From NCBI GenBank assembly GCA_031267005.1, contig JAIRZX010000149.1:1-6305 (forward strand): a DNA stretch of 6,305 nt. The letters run 5' to 3'. The notes beneath the pieces were generated by a model. It was not told where the DNA came from, did no database searches, and worked only from the letters and a program-made list of their open reading frames with translations. The translations under genes were made by a program, and so were the position numbers. The DNA comes from Deltaproteobacteria bacterium (lineage in GTDB: Bacteria; Desulfobacterota; Desulfarculia; Adiutricales; Adiutricaceae). Position 1 is the stretch's first letter, and the number at the start of each line of letters is the position of its first letter. Below, piece after piece: positions 1 to 5,638 of this stretch.

Positions 1-120
1 AAATACATTAAAGATTGTTAAATAGTAGGTGCTGCTCCCAAATATCTGCCACCCCGGTAGGAGGTTGGGACCCTCAAGATGGGAGAGGAATATGCGTTGG
101 GCTTGGGGCTGATTTCACAG

Positions 121-148
121 AAAAGGTCCATTTTGTTAAACTTGGACC
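121..148 (-). terminator. Probable intrinsic terminator after the methyltransferase gene
   Basis: On the minus strand GGTCCA (148-143) and TGGACC (130-125) form a perfect 6-bp stem. The 12-nt loop contains an extra TTT/AAA pairing, and the stem is followed directly by TTTT (124-121). It lies about 125 nt past the methyltransferase stop. The stem is short and the T tract brief, so this is a moderate call. A GC-rich hairpin closer to the gene (GCCGC-acta-GCGGC, 232-245) is an alternative but has no real T tract. Confidence 0.4.
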
Positions 149-273
149 GGGGATATTGCGGCCCGGCACCTTCGGGCGCCATGGCGAGACAGACCGAACA
201 GGGCGTGACGGGACGTCCGTGCCTTTCAAACGCCGCACTAGCGGCCTTGTGGCGGCTTGCCCTGCCTGTCCCG

Positions 274-1104
274 TCAGCGAGCCGGGCTGACTATGACCTC
301 CACGGCGTAGGGCCTCTCGACCACGAAGTCCCCCGCGCCATCCGGATCAAGGCCCGCCGCCGCCTCCTCAACCTCGCCGGAGTCGGGATTGACCCCGTAG
401 TCCTCCAGAAAGGAACGAAGCATGCCAGCGTACTTCTCGCGGGTATAGGGGATGCGCCAGACTCCTTCCTTGAGCTCCCAGCGGTAGCGCCTGCCCGTCC
501 TGTCCAGAAATTCCCTCATCTCCGGGCCGTTCCGCATCTCCTTAGGCCTCAAGCCGCGGCGGCCGAGCATGTCCGCCAAGCCGGCCGCGGGCCGGCTCTT
601 GGCGAAACCCGTCACGACGACGGTCTCTCGGGCGCATGCGAATAGCTTTTCACGGCTGGGATCGTCCCTGGCGGCCGGGCTCATCATGCAGAAGACGACG
701 TCGAAAGCCTCCTCCGGCTCATAGCCCTCCCAGTCTGAAACCGCGTAGTCGATGTTGGATACGCCCAGGCTTTCGGCGTCCAGCCTGGAGAGCCTGAGCA
801 TCTCCTCCGAGATGTCGAGCGCCGTGACCTTGTCCGCCTCCCTCGCTATCTCCAGCGTGTACTGGCCGCTGCCCGCCCCAACGTCCAGTACGGTCCTGCC
901 CCTGAAATCGGCTCCGAGGCGGCGGATCGTTTCCAGCATGCCCCGCTCGTAGGCGTTGTCCACGGAACTCCACCTCGGGAAGTCGGCCGCCCGGCCGTTC
1001 CAGAAAGCGCGCTCCCGGTCCTTGCCCCCGTCCTTGCCTCCGCCGCCACGCTTACCCCCGTTCGCGGCGGCGTACCTGCCGCTGCCGTCGGAAATATCCC
1101 TCAT
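274..1104 (-). CDS. Class I SAM-dependent methyltransferase
   Basis: A 276-residue predicted cytosolic enzyme that would transfer a methyl group from S-adenosylmethionine; the substrate is unknown. The first 30 residues are a Gly/Lys-rich tail. An FWNGRA stretch follows at 34-39. Motif I (VLDVGAGSG, 72-80) is the SAM-binding glycine loop, D97 in ALDIS is the usual acidic residue contacting the ribose, SDW (123-125) fits motif III, and FDVVFCMMSPA (134-144) fits motif IV. The order FWN.RA, DVGxGxG, LDIS, DW, FDVVF...SPA resembles a broad group of small-molecule methyltransferases in anaerobes. I chose ATG at 1104 because GGGAGGA lies 5 nt upstream and the second copy keeps the same site. An in-frame ATG at 1185 has no good ribosome site. 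The gene lies 267 nt after the membrane protein ORF and is the intact copy of a duplicated gene. The family call is firm; a specific name is not possible. Confidence 0.88.
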   Translation of the reverse strand: MRDISDGSGRYAAANGGKRGGGGKDGGKDRERAFWNGRAADFPRWSSVDNAYERGMLETIRRLGADFRGRTVLDVGAGSGQYTLEIAREADKVTALDISEEMLRLSRLDAESLGVSNIDYAVSDWEGYEPEEAFDVVFCMMSPAARDDPSREKLFACARETVVVTGFAKSRPAAGLADMLGRRGLRPKEMRNGPEMREFLDRTGRRYRWELKEGVWRIPYTREKYAGMLRSFLEDYGVNPDSGEVEEAAAGLDPDGAGDFVVERPYAVEVIVSPAR

Positions 1105-1109
1105 TTGCG

Positions 1110-1116
1110 TCCTCCC
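1110..1116 (-). promoter_or_regulatory. Shine-Dalgarno site that sets the methyltransferase start
   Basis: GGGAGGA is read on the minus strand 5 nt before ATG 1104. The same heptamer sits at 3570-3564 before the decayed copy, where the start codon has become CTG. This conservation supports 1104 over the upstream ATG at 1185. Confidence 0.75.
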
Positions 1117-1357
1117 GTCGCTCTGCCGCGATCGAAGCCAGCCGCGGTCCGCAGTTGAATCACGCCCCTCCGGCCCCTCGCCCATGCTTCCGGAAAGGAT
1201 TTAGGAACTTGCCCTCAACGCGGCCTGGGAACACTTCGGATGCCGCGGGGGGGGTCGTGCGGGATCCCCCCGCTGATCTTATCACGTCCGTAGCCCTTCG
1301 GGACGAGCCTGGCCGCTGCATGACGCGACGTAATCCTCCAATGGGCCTCCAAAGGGG

Positions 1358-1391
1358 CCCCCGCAGAGCCCTCAGGCGGGCGCTGCGGGGG
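1358..1391 (-). terminator. Strong GC hairpin between membrane gene and methyltransferase gene
   Basis: CCCCCGCAG (1358-1366) pairs perfectly with CTGCGGGGG (1383-1391). Inside, GCCC (1368-1371) pairs with GGGC (1378-1381) across one A/G mismatch, giving about 13 pairs around a 6-nt loop. It starts about 33 nt past the ancestral stop of the membrane gene at 1427-1425, where a terminator or attenuator would be expected. On the minus strand only a few bases and TTT follow, so it may stall or partly terminate transcription, or protect an mRNA end. Role inferred. Confidence 0.4.
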
Positions 1392-2658
1392 ACAAGGCAG
1401 AAGTCTCGAGGTCCTTATGGACAGTTAGGCCTCCACCCCGCCGTCTCCCAACAGGATTAGGGAGATCTCCCGGAACGAGGACTCCATGTCGAGCCCCGAA
1501 GCAACGGACTCTATGCCGAGCCCCCCCATTGGGTTCCAGGTGATGGCAAAGAGGGCAATATCGGCGCTGTGGACGGCTTTCTTGGCGGTCGTGCCAGGAC
1601 GCATGAGCCAGTTTGGGGATAATGTAGCTTTCGCAAAGCTTGGCGCGGAAAAGCTCCGCCTGGCTGGAGCAGGCGGAAACGATGGCGGCTACGGCCGTAA
1701 GGTAGCGGCGCGCTTTCTCCGGGCCCGCTTTCCAGTCAAGCCTCACTTCAAACCAGTTGACGAGCCTGCGGGCGTTCCTGACGACTACAAAGAAGTCCAT
1801 GACAAGCCTCCCGGAGATCGTCGAGAGCAACCAATCGATCCCCTCCGCCGAGACCGCTAAGCCGCCACCGGCAAGAACCCGGCTCGCCGCCTTGAGCTTA
1901 TTGGCTATCTCGGCATCGCTCCGGCGCAATCCGCGCTTCAGGCGTTCCGCAATCCTTGCCGTTCCAGATGCTACGGACGTGCCGGAGGCTCCGGCTAGGG
2001 AGCCCTCCCTCCCCCCGCCGCCCGCGCCGGAATCTCCCCCCGGGTCGGCTCGTCCAGCCTCCAGGAGGGCAAGCTGCCCGCTCATTACTGAATTCCCACG
2101 CTCCAAGCGCAAAATATCTCCGAGCTTCTTTAAAACTCCGTCGTCAAACAGTTCGTCCAAAACGAGCTTCTCAAGCTCCTCCGCCCCCTGCCCGGCGCTC
2201 CCTTCGTCTTCTCCCCCTCCAAAGCGCTTAGCCGCGCGAGCAACGCGAGCCGCGCGGCGGGCCCACGAAGTCAAACTCGGTTTGTAGCCAAGGATGAAGG
2301 CTATCGATAACGCAATCCAGATGAATAAGCAAACCACCACCACGATAACGCCGCCGCTGATGCTCCATCGATTCTCATCCCCGGACTCTCCCGCGGACGT
2401 CCCGGTCCCGACACTTACAGCCGACGGGACCGCGAAGCGACCGCCCGAGACCGAAGGCGAGGGCGAGGGCGAGGGCGAGGGCGAGGGCGAGGGCGAGCCC
2501 GCAACCGGGAAAACTGCCGAAACCTCGAAGGCTACGCGGGCCGCCGCTGAGGTGTCAAGCGAGGCCCCAGAGGCGGGACGCGAAACGCTCAGGAGCGTAG
2601 CTGCCAGTAACGCGGAGAGGGCCAGCGTACGAAATATTACAACGGTAGTTTTAAACAT
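1372..2658 (-). CDS. Signal-anchored membrane protein of unknown family, C-terminus frameshifted (cassette B copy)
   Basis: An unrecognised protein. Residues below are numbered from an alternative ATG at 2682; subtract 8 for the start used here. A Sec-type signal peptide ends near RPASGA (35-40). A Ser/Pro linker follows with seven SP repeats (63-76), then one membrane span (about 111-132), then the basic run ARRAARVARAAKRFGG. The positive-inside rule gives a short outer part and a cytoplasmic C-terminal domain. Residues 167-215 and 241-357 align with the cassette A paralog (for example SACSSQAELFRA). From about residue 358 (near 1610) the frame is wrong. In another frame the DNA encodes a tail ending FREISLILLGDGGVEA with a stop at 1427-1425, matching the paralog's FREISEILVGGGGEDV. 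Some 50-70 residues just upstream are also deleted. The last 70-80 residues of this ORF are therefore probably not native. I chose ATG 2658 because it aligns with the paralog's first residue. Confidence 0.7.
   Translation of the reverse strand: MFKTTVVIFRTLALSALLAATLLSVSRPASGASLDTSAAARVAFEVSAVFPVAGSPSPSPSPSPSPSPSVSGGRFAVPSAVSVGTGTSAGESGDENRWSISGGVIVVVVCLFIWIALSIAFILGYKPSLTSWARRAARVARAAKRFGGGEDEGSAGQGAEELEKLVLDELFDDGVLKKLGDILRLERGNSVMSGQLALLEAGRADPGGDSGAGGGGREGSLAGASGTSVASGTARIAERLKRGLRRSDAEIANKLKAASRVLAGGGLAVSAEGIDWLLSTISGRLVMDFFVVVRNARRLVNWFEVRLDWKAGPEKARRYLTAVAAIVSACSSQAELFRAKLCESYIIPKLAHASWHDRQESRPQRRYCPLCHHLEPNGGARHRVRCFGARHGVLVPGDLPNPVGRRRGGGLTVHKDLETSALSPAAPA
2456..2497 (-). repeat. Hexanucleotide microsatellite, seven units, encoding (Ser-Pro)n
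   Basis: GGCGAG is repeated seven times without interruption on the plus strand. On the coding strand it gives seven Ser-Pro pairs in the outer linker of the cassette B membrane protein. The unit is six bases, so copy changes keep the frame and only change linker length. The paralog lacks this tract, so it expanded after the duplication. Confidence 0.9.
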
Positions 2659-2703
2659 AGATTCACTCTTTTCTTTTGGCATAGATTCACTCTATTCTTT
2701 TGG
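2656..2703 (-). repeat. 24-bp tandem duplication spanning the start codon of the cassette B membrane gene
   Basis: The 24-bp segments 2656-2679 and 2680-2703 differ at one base. Each carries an in-frame ATG (2658 and 2682) and the same upstream purine-rich stretch (AGAGTGAATCT before ATG). The result is two equivalent start sites, the upstream one adding MPKEKSES. Neither has a strong Shine-Dalgarno site. The paralog aligns to the inner ATG. Confidence 0.88.
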
Positions 2704-2809
2704 GAGTACCGTCGGCCGACAGCGAACCAAGGGCGCAGGCAACAGACTGAACTCGGCAAAGAGGGAGCGGGCCCCAGGGTGAGAGCAGGTTCGGCAGAAG
2801 GATGATTAC

Positions 2810-2831
2810 CTTAAGAGCTGGATGAGCTTAA
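2810..2831 (-). promoter_or_regulatory. Conserved 9-bp direct-repeat box upstream of the cassette B membrane gene
   Basis: On the minus strand this reads AGCTCATCC followed by AGCTCTTAA. The cassette A box at 5432-5452 reads AGCTCTTCC followed by AGCTCTTAA. Flanking sequence has diverged much more, so the box is probably constrained. It would fall at or just after transcription start, as an operator or early leader element. A second shared patch lies nearer the genes (2708-2730 and 5325-5349), both containing GTCGGCC on the minus strand. Function not known. Confidence 0.45.
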
Positions 2832-3031
2832 GTGAAGCATGAGCAAATATATATCGTAGTAAAAATTTAATATGATTTAAATAGTATTGGTAGTTAAAAA
2901 AATTGTTATTAAATTTTACAATAAATAATTTTTTAATTTTTTTGTAATTCTAAGAAATCTTGATTTTAAAAATTGCCGAAAATGTTTTATGTAACATAAT
3001 TTCTCCAAATAAATATTTAATATCGTGTTGC
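2832..3031. other. AT-rich intergenic island (cassette B)
   Basis: About 200 nt of very AT-rich sequence sits abruptly between GC-rich genes. I see no gene or tRNA in it. It holds the upstream face of the cassette B promoter. It matches 5453-5638 in length and position but shows little base-level similarity to it, apart from the conserved box at one end and the 28-bp repeat at the other. Confidence 0.6.
2836..2863 (-). promoter_or_regulatory. Possible sigma70-type promoter for the cassette B membrane gene
   Basis: By position relative to the direct-repeat box, TTTACT (2863-2858), a 16-bp spacer and CATGCT (2841-2836) match the better cassette A promoter. The -10 is poor. The nearby TATATATT stretch could supply another -10. 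Low confidence in the exact boxes, higher that a promoter lies in this AT-rich island. Confidence 0.3.
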
Positions 3032-3119
3032 CCTGGCGCACCCTACTCGTTCTCGGAATTGCTGTTTGTGCAGGCACCCAAGAATGGAGTTTCCCAGCTT
3101 GGAACGCCCTCATTCTGGG
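3032..3119. repeat. Inter-cassette repeat element, copy 1
   Basis: A 28-bp core (3032-3059) is identical to 5639-5666 except at one position; it contains GGCGCACCCTACTCG. Weaker similarity continues for about 60 nt (TTTCCC and CGCCCTC blocks). Its right end coincides with the point where methyltransferase similarity stops. Within it TTTCCCAG (3090-3097) and CTGGGAAA (3115-3122) form an 8-bp inverted repeat that reaches into the pseudogene edge. It could be a dispersed repeat or a duplication joint. No transposase is seen. Confidence 0.6.
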
Positions 3120-3558
3120 AAAAACGACGCAGGAGGCCTCCTCCGCCTCATCGCCCTCCCTGTCGGAGACCTAGTAGCCGATGATGGTTATTCCATGGTT
3201 TTCGGCGTCCCGCATGGAGAACTTGAGTATCTACTCCGAGATGTCGAACAACCTGGCCTTGTCCGACTCCCTCGCTTCCTCCAATGAGAACTGGACGCTC
3301 TCCGCCCCCCACGTCAAGGACGATCCTGCCCCTGAAATCAGCGCCGAGGAGGCGGATCGTTTCCAGCATGCCAGGCCCGTAGGCGGTAGCCACGGAGTTC
3401 CACCTCGGGGATCCGGCAGGGCGTCCGTTACAAAAAGCGCTCTCCCGGTCCTTGCCCCCCCTTGCCCCAGCCGCCGCCCTTGCCGCGACTTGCGGCGCCT
3501 TGCCCGCCGACCCCCCCGCGCCGCTTCCCCTTCCGCCGCCGTCGGGAATGTCACTCAG
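3120..3558 (-). pseudogene. Decayed, truncated SAM-dependent methyltransferase (cassette A copy)
   Basis: A remnant of the gene at 274-1104. Similarity starts at the old start site, where GGGAGGA (3570-3564) is kept but ATG has become CTG (3558-3556), and runs through GKDRESAFCNGR, MLETIRLLGADFRGR and motif I. The G6 run at 3310-3305 holds one extra G. Removing it restores DVGAESVQFSLEEARESDK, matching DVGAGSGQYTLEIAREADK of the intact copy. TAG codons follow at 3233-3231 (after DISE) and 3173-3171 (in GY*VSD). Similarity ends at VVF (3120), so the last ~138 residues are missing and the repeat element begins. Five independent lesions make this a true pseudogene rather than an assembly error. 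It is 351 nt downstream of the cassette A membrane gene, mirroring cassette B. Confidence 0.9.
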
Positions 3559-3909
3559 ATCCGTCCTCCCGCCGCTCCGCCTCAGTCCAACCCAATCCAA
3601 TCCAATCCAGCTGCAGGCCGCAATTGAAGCAGACTCCTTCGGCCCCGCCGATGCGGCAGGCGGGAATAAAGGTACTTCCCTCCGCAGAACCTGCGAAAAC
3701 TGCGACCGTCGCAAAGGTCCGTGCAGGCTCCCCCTGCGGAACATATCAATTCCAGCTCCCGCCGAAACGCGTCTGGCCGGTTAAAGCCCCGGCTTGACCG
3801 TTACCGGGCGCCCAAGGATGGCGGCGTTGGGCCGCCGGGGAGACCCCGCAGGACCCCCAAGCACGGCACCGCAGAGCACAAGGAGCTGCCGGGCGGCCAT
3901 ACGGTCCTG
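3559..3909. other. Intergenic stretch between membrane gene A and the methyltransferase pseudogene
   Basis: No gene is supported. It is GC-rich with inverted repeats: GGCGGC-gttgg-GCCGCC (3820-3836), overlapping CGGGG-aga-CCCCG (3836-3848). These sit where the strong hairpin sits in cassette B, so a structured spacer is shared though its sequence is not. The end next to the pseudogene aligns with the matching part of cassette B around 1140-1180. Confidence 0.5.
3586..3610. repeat. Pentanucleotide repeat (TCCAA)n
   Basis: Five 5-bp units: TCCAA, CCCAA, TCCAA, TCCAA, TCCAG. They lie in the leader of the methyltransferase pseudogene. The matching place in cassette B (near 1135) has no array, so it expanded locally after duplication. 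Confidence 0.75.
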
Positions 3910-5307
3910 TCAGACGTCCTCCCCGCCGCCACCCACCAGTATTTCCGAGATCTCCCTGAAGAGCGGCTCCATGCCGACCCCTAACGCCGACGACTCCATG
4001 GGTTTCATTATGACGGCATTCAGGGCATACTCGCCGTCAAAAGCGGCGCTCCAGGCAGTCGAGCGCGGATTCAGGAGCCAGCTCGAGGAGGAGGAACGGG
4101 CACTCCCCGGAGCGACGGGCCTCATGACGGCGCGCAGGGAAACCGCCGTCTCGGCCAGCTTCTTGCTGTGGCCGCGCAGGAGTGTCTCGTGCTCCTCCAA
4201 GATCAAGCGGTAACTCTCCCGCGCCCGCGCGGTCGCGTCCGGCGAGCCCGACCCGCTTTCCGCGATGAGGGCGTCGAGGCGCGGAAGGTAGATTTCGGAA
4301 ATCCTGGCGCGGAAGAGTTCCGCCTGGCTGGAGCAGGCGGATACGGCGGCGGCCAAGGCCGTAAGGCAGTTGCGGGCCTTCTCCTGGCCCGCTTTCCATG
4401 CCAGCCTCTTGCGAAAGCACCCGGCGATCCCGCAGGCGTTCTTGACGGCCACCGATAAGTACAGCACAAGCCGCCCGGAGAGCGTCGAGAGAAGCCACTC
4501 GACACCTTCCGGCGAGACCGCTACGCCGCCTTTGGCAAGAACCCGGCCCGCCGCCTTGCGCCTTTTGGCCGTCTCGGCGCGGTTCCTGCGCAATCCCCGC
4601 CGAAGCTGTTCGGCAAGCTTTGCCGTTCCCGACGTTCCTCTGCTGCCGGAGGCCCCGGCAGCTCCGGAGGAGCCGTCCATGGCGGCTTTCCCCCCCCCCG
4701 CCGCCCCCGGGATCTCCGCCGGGCTCGCCGGATCCCGCGTCCAGGCGGGCAAGACGCCCCGCCAGACAAGAATTCCGACGCTCCAAAAGCAAAATGTCCC
4801 CGATTTGCCTGAAAGCTCCGTCGTCCAAGAGCTCGGCCCAAACGAGCGTCTCAAGCTCGGGCGCCCCCCCTGCCCTACGCTCCCTTCGCCTTCGCTCCCG
4901 CCAAAGCGCTTAGCCGCACGGGCGATGCGCCTCGCGAGCCAATCATCACGCTTCAAGCCCAGATAGAAGTCATTCACGAAAAGCAACACCACCGCGAGGC
5001 AGACGCAAAGGAAAACCATACCCGCGATACTGAGGCCGCGGGCGCTACCTTGCCTCGCCCCTCCGGACTCCCCTCCGGACGGCCGGTTCCAGAGAATCAC
5101 GTCATACTGCCCAGCGAACCGCCAGTCTGGGCGTGAGGGAGCTCCCTCCCGAAGAAAAGAGGCCGGAACTGCGGGGACGGAGCTGCCCAACGCTGATGCT
5201 TCAGCAGCTTCGGACCTGCAGACGGCACGCGGAGGGCACAGAAGCGAAGCCGTCAGCAACGCGGATAGCGCCAGCGCGGAAAATCCTGCACCTGCAGTTT
5301 TACGCAT
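3910..5307 (-). CDS. Signal-anchored membrane protein of unknown family (cassette A copy) with two compensating frameshifts
   Basis: A 465-residue unrecognised protein, paralog of the 2658-1372 gene. A hydrophobic Sec-type signal spans residues 1-30 (ALALSALLTASLL); LTASLLC is not a proper lipobox. A short outer part, a membrane span (about 93-115) and a basic stretch (RRIARAAKRFGG, 126-137) suggest a single-pass protein with a cytoplasmic C-terminus. Residues 226-343 match the paralog closely (SACSSQAELFRA at 323-334). The last 120 residues appear native and end FREISEILVGGGGEDV. Residues about 148-204 do not match. In the frame next to it the DNA encodes LLDDGAFRQIGDILLLERR, matching FDDGVLKKLGDILRLERG of the paralog. 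The switches lie at the G7 (4870-4864) and G10 (4699-4690) tracts. ATG 5307 has AAGGAGAA 5 nt upstream, and a promoter lies at 5486-5458. Whether the frameshifted product folds is unknown. Confidence 0.78.
   Translation of the reverse strand: MRKTAGAGFSALALSALLTASLLCPPRAVCRSEAAEASALGSSVPAVPASFLREGAPSRPDWRFAGQYDVILWNRPSGGESGGARQGSARGLSIAGMVFLCVCLAVVLLFVNDFYLGLKRDDWLARRIARAAKRFGGSEGEGSVGQGGRPSLRRSFGPSSWTTELSGKSGTFCFWSVGILVWRGVLPAWTRDPASPAEIPGAAGGGKAAMDGSSGAAGASGSRGTSGTAKLAEQLRRGLRRNRAETAKRRKAAGRVLAKGGVAVSPEGVEWLLSTLSGRLVLYLSVAVKNACGIAGCFRKRLAWKAGQEKARNCLTALAAAVSACSSQAELFRARISEIYLPRLDALIAESGSGSPDATARARESYRLILEEHETLLRGHSKKLAETAVSLRAVMRPVAPGSARSSSSSWLLNPRSTAWSAAFDGEYALNAVIMKPMESSALGVGMEPLFREISEILVGGGGEDV
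4690..4699 (-). repeat. G10 homopolymer in the coding strand of membrane gene A
   Basis: Ten consecutive C on the plus strand. Comparison with the paralog places a frame switch here, returning the ORF to the ancestral frame. A G tract this long inside a gene is a classic slipped-strand site and also a common sequencing error site. Confidence 0.85.
4864..4870 (-). repeat. G7 homopolymer in the coding strand of membrane gene A
   Basis: Seven consecutive C on the plus strand. Paralog comparison places the first frame switch here. Two fewer G (or one more) would restore GQGAPELE or GQGGAPELE, matching GQGAEELE of the paralog. Confidence 0.8.
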
Positions 5308-5312
5308 AGGGA

Positions 5313-5320
5313 TTCTCCTT
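5313..5320 (-). promoter_or_regulatory. Shine-Dalgarno site of membrane gene A
   Basis: AAGGAGAA is read on the minus strand 5 nt before ATG 5307. It is clearly stronger than anything before the cassette B paralog, so the two copies probably differ in translation rate. Confidence 0.75.
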
Positions 5321-5431
5321 ATGGTGCGTTGGCCGACGAACGCGAATCAAGAGGGATGACGCACGGATGATCCCCCCAAATGGCAAGAGGGGCGGAAGGT
5401 GCGAGGGTGGGAGCTACGGAATGGCGAGGAA

Positions 5432-5452
5432 CTTAAGAGCTGGAAGAGCTTA
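5432..5452 (-). promoter_or_regulatory. Conserved 9-bp direct-repeat box upstream of membrane gene A
   Basis: AGCTCTTCC and AGCTCTTAA lie in tandem on the minus strand, starting about 6 nt after the -10 hexamer and so covering about +1 to +20. The partner is the box at 2810-2831. Conservation in both leaders suggests an operator or transcript-start element; no regulator is identified. Confidence 0.45.
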
Positions 5453-5638
5453 TCGAGATCATACGATAATTCACTATTGATGTAAAGTATATGTGTAGTT
5501 AAAAATATTTTAATTAAACGTTGTAATTTAGAATCACTTCATAATTTACTAAATTTTTTAGACCGCTGTAATTTAATTATTATCATGGATGTTTGGAGCA
5601 TCAAATTCTATAAAATACAAATTACCAGTCATTTTTGG
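5453..5638. other. AT-rich intergenic island (cassette A)
   Basis: About 190 nt of very AT-rich sequence between GC-rich blocks. It contains the promoter above and nothing else I can support. Several A and T runs could act as an UP element or a nucleoid-protein (H-NS-like) binding region. This is inferred from composition only. Confidence 0.6.
5458..5486 (-). promoter_or_regulatory. Sigma70-like promoter of membrane gene A
   Basis: TTTACA (5486-5481), an exact 17-bp spacer and TATGAT (5463-5458) match the bacterial consensus at five of six bases in each box. Transcription would start near 5451, giving a leader of about 145 nt before ATG 5307. Confidence 0.6.

Noticed and set aside
79..645. 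Long plus-strand open frame of 188 codons
   Set aside because: It lies opposite the methyltransferase, whose motifs and second copy prove the minus strand is coding. Long antisense frames are expected in GC-rich genes.
1521..1527. G7 tract as the cause of the cassette B frame loss
   Set aside because: The ancestral frame is already recognisable upstream of this tract (ALFAITWNPM matching ALNAVIMKPM), so the break lies earlier, near 1610.
1757..2287. Plus-strand frames opposite the cassette B membrane gene
   Set aside because: Ser/Pro/Arg-rich low-complexity translations with no ribosome site or motif; shadows of the minus-strand gene.
3452..3797. Plus-strand Pro-rich frames near the pentanucleotide repeat
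   Set aside because: Composition is driven by the GC-rich spacer and the TCCAA array; no start signal.
4037..4828. Minus-strand open frame of 263 codons overlapping membrane gene A
   Set aside because: Not a separate gene. Its first part is the ancestral frame of the membrane protein between the G7 and G10 tracts, and the rest is out-of-frame reading.
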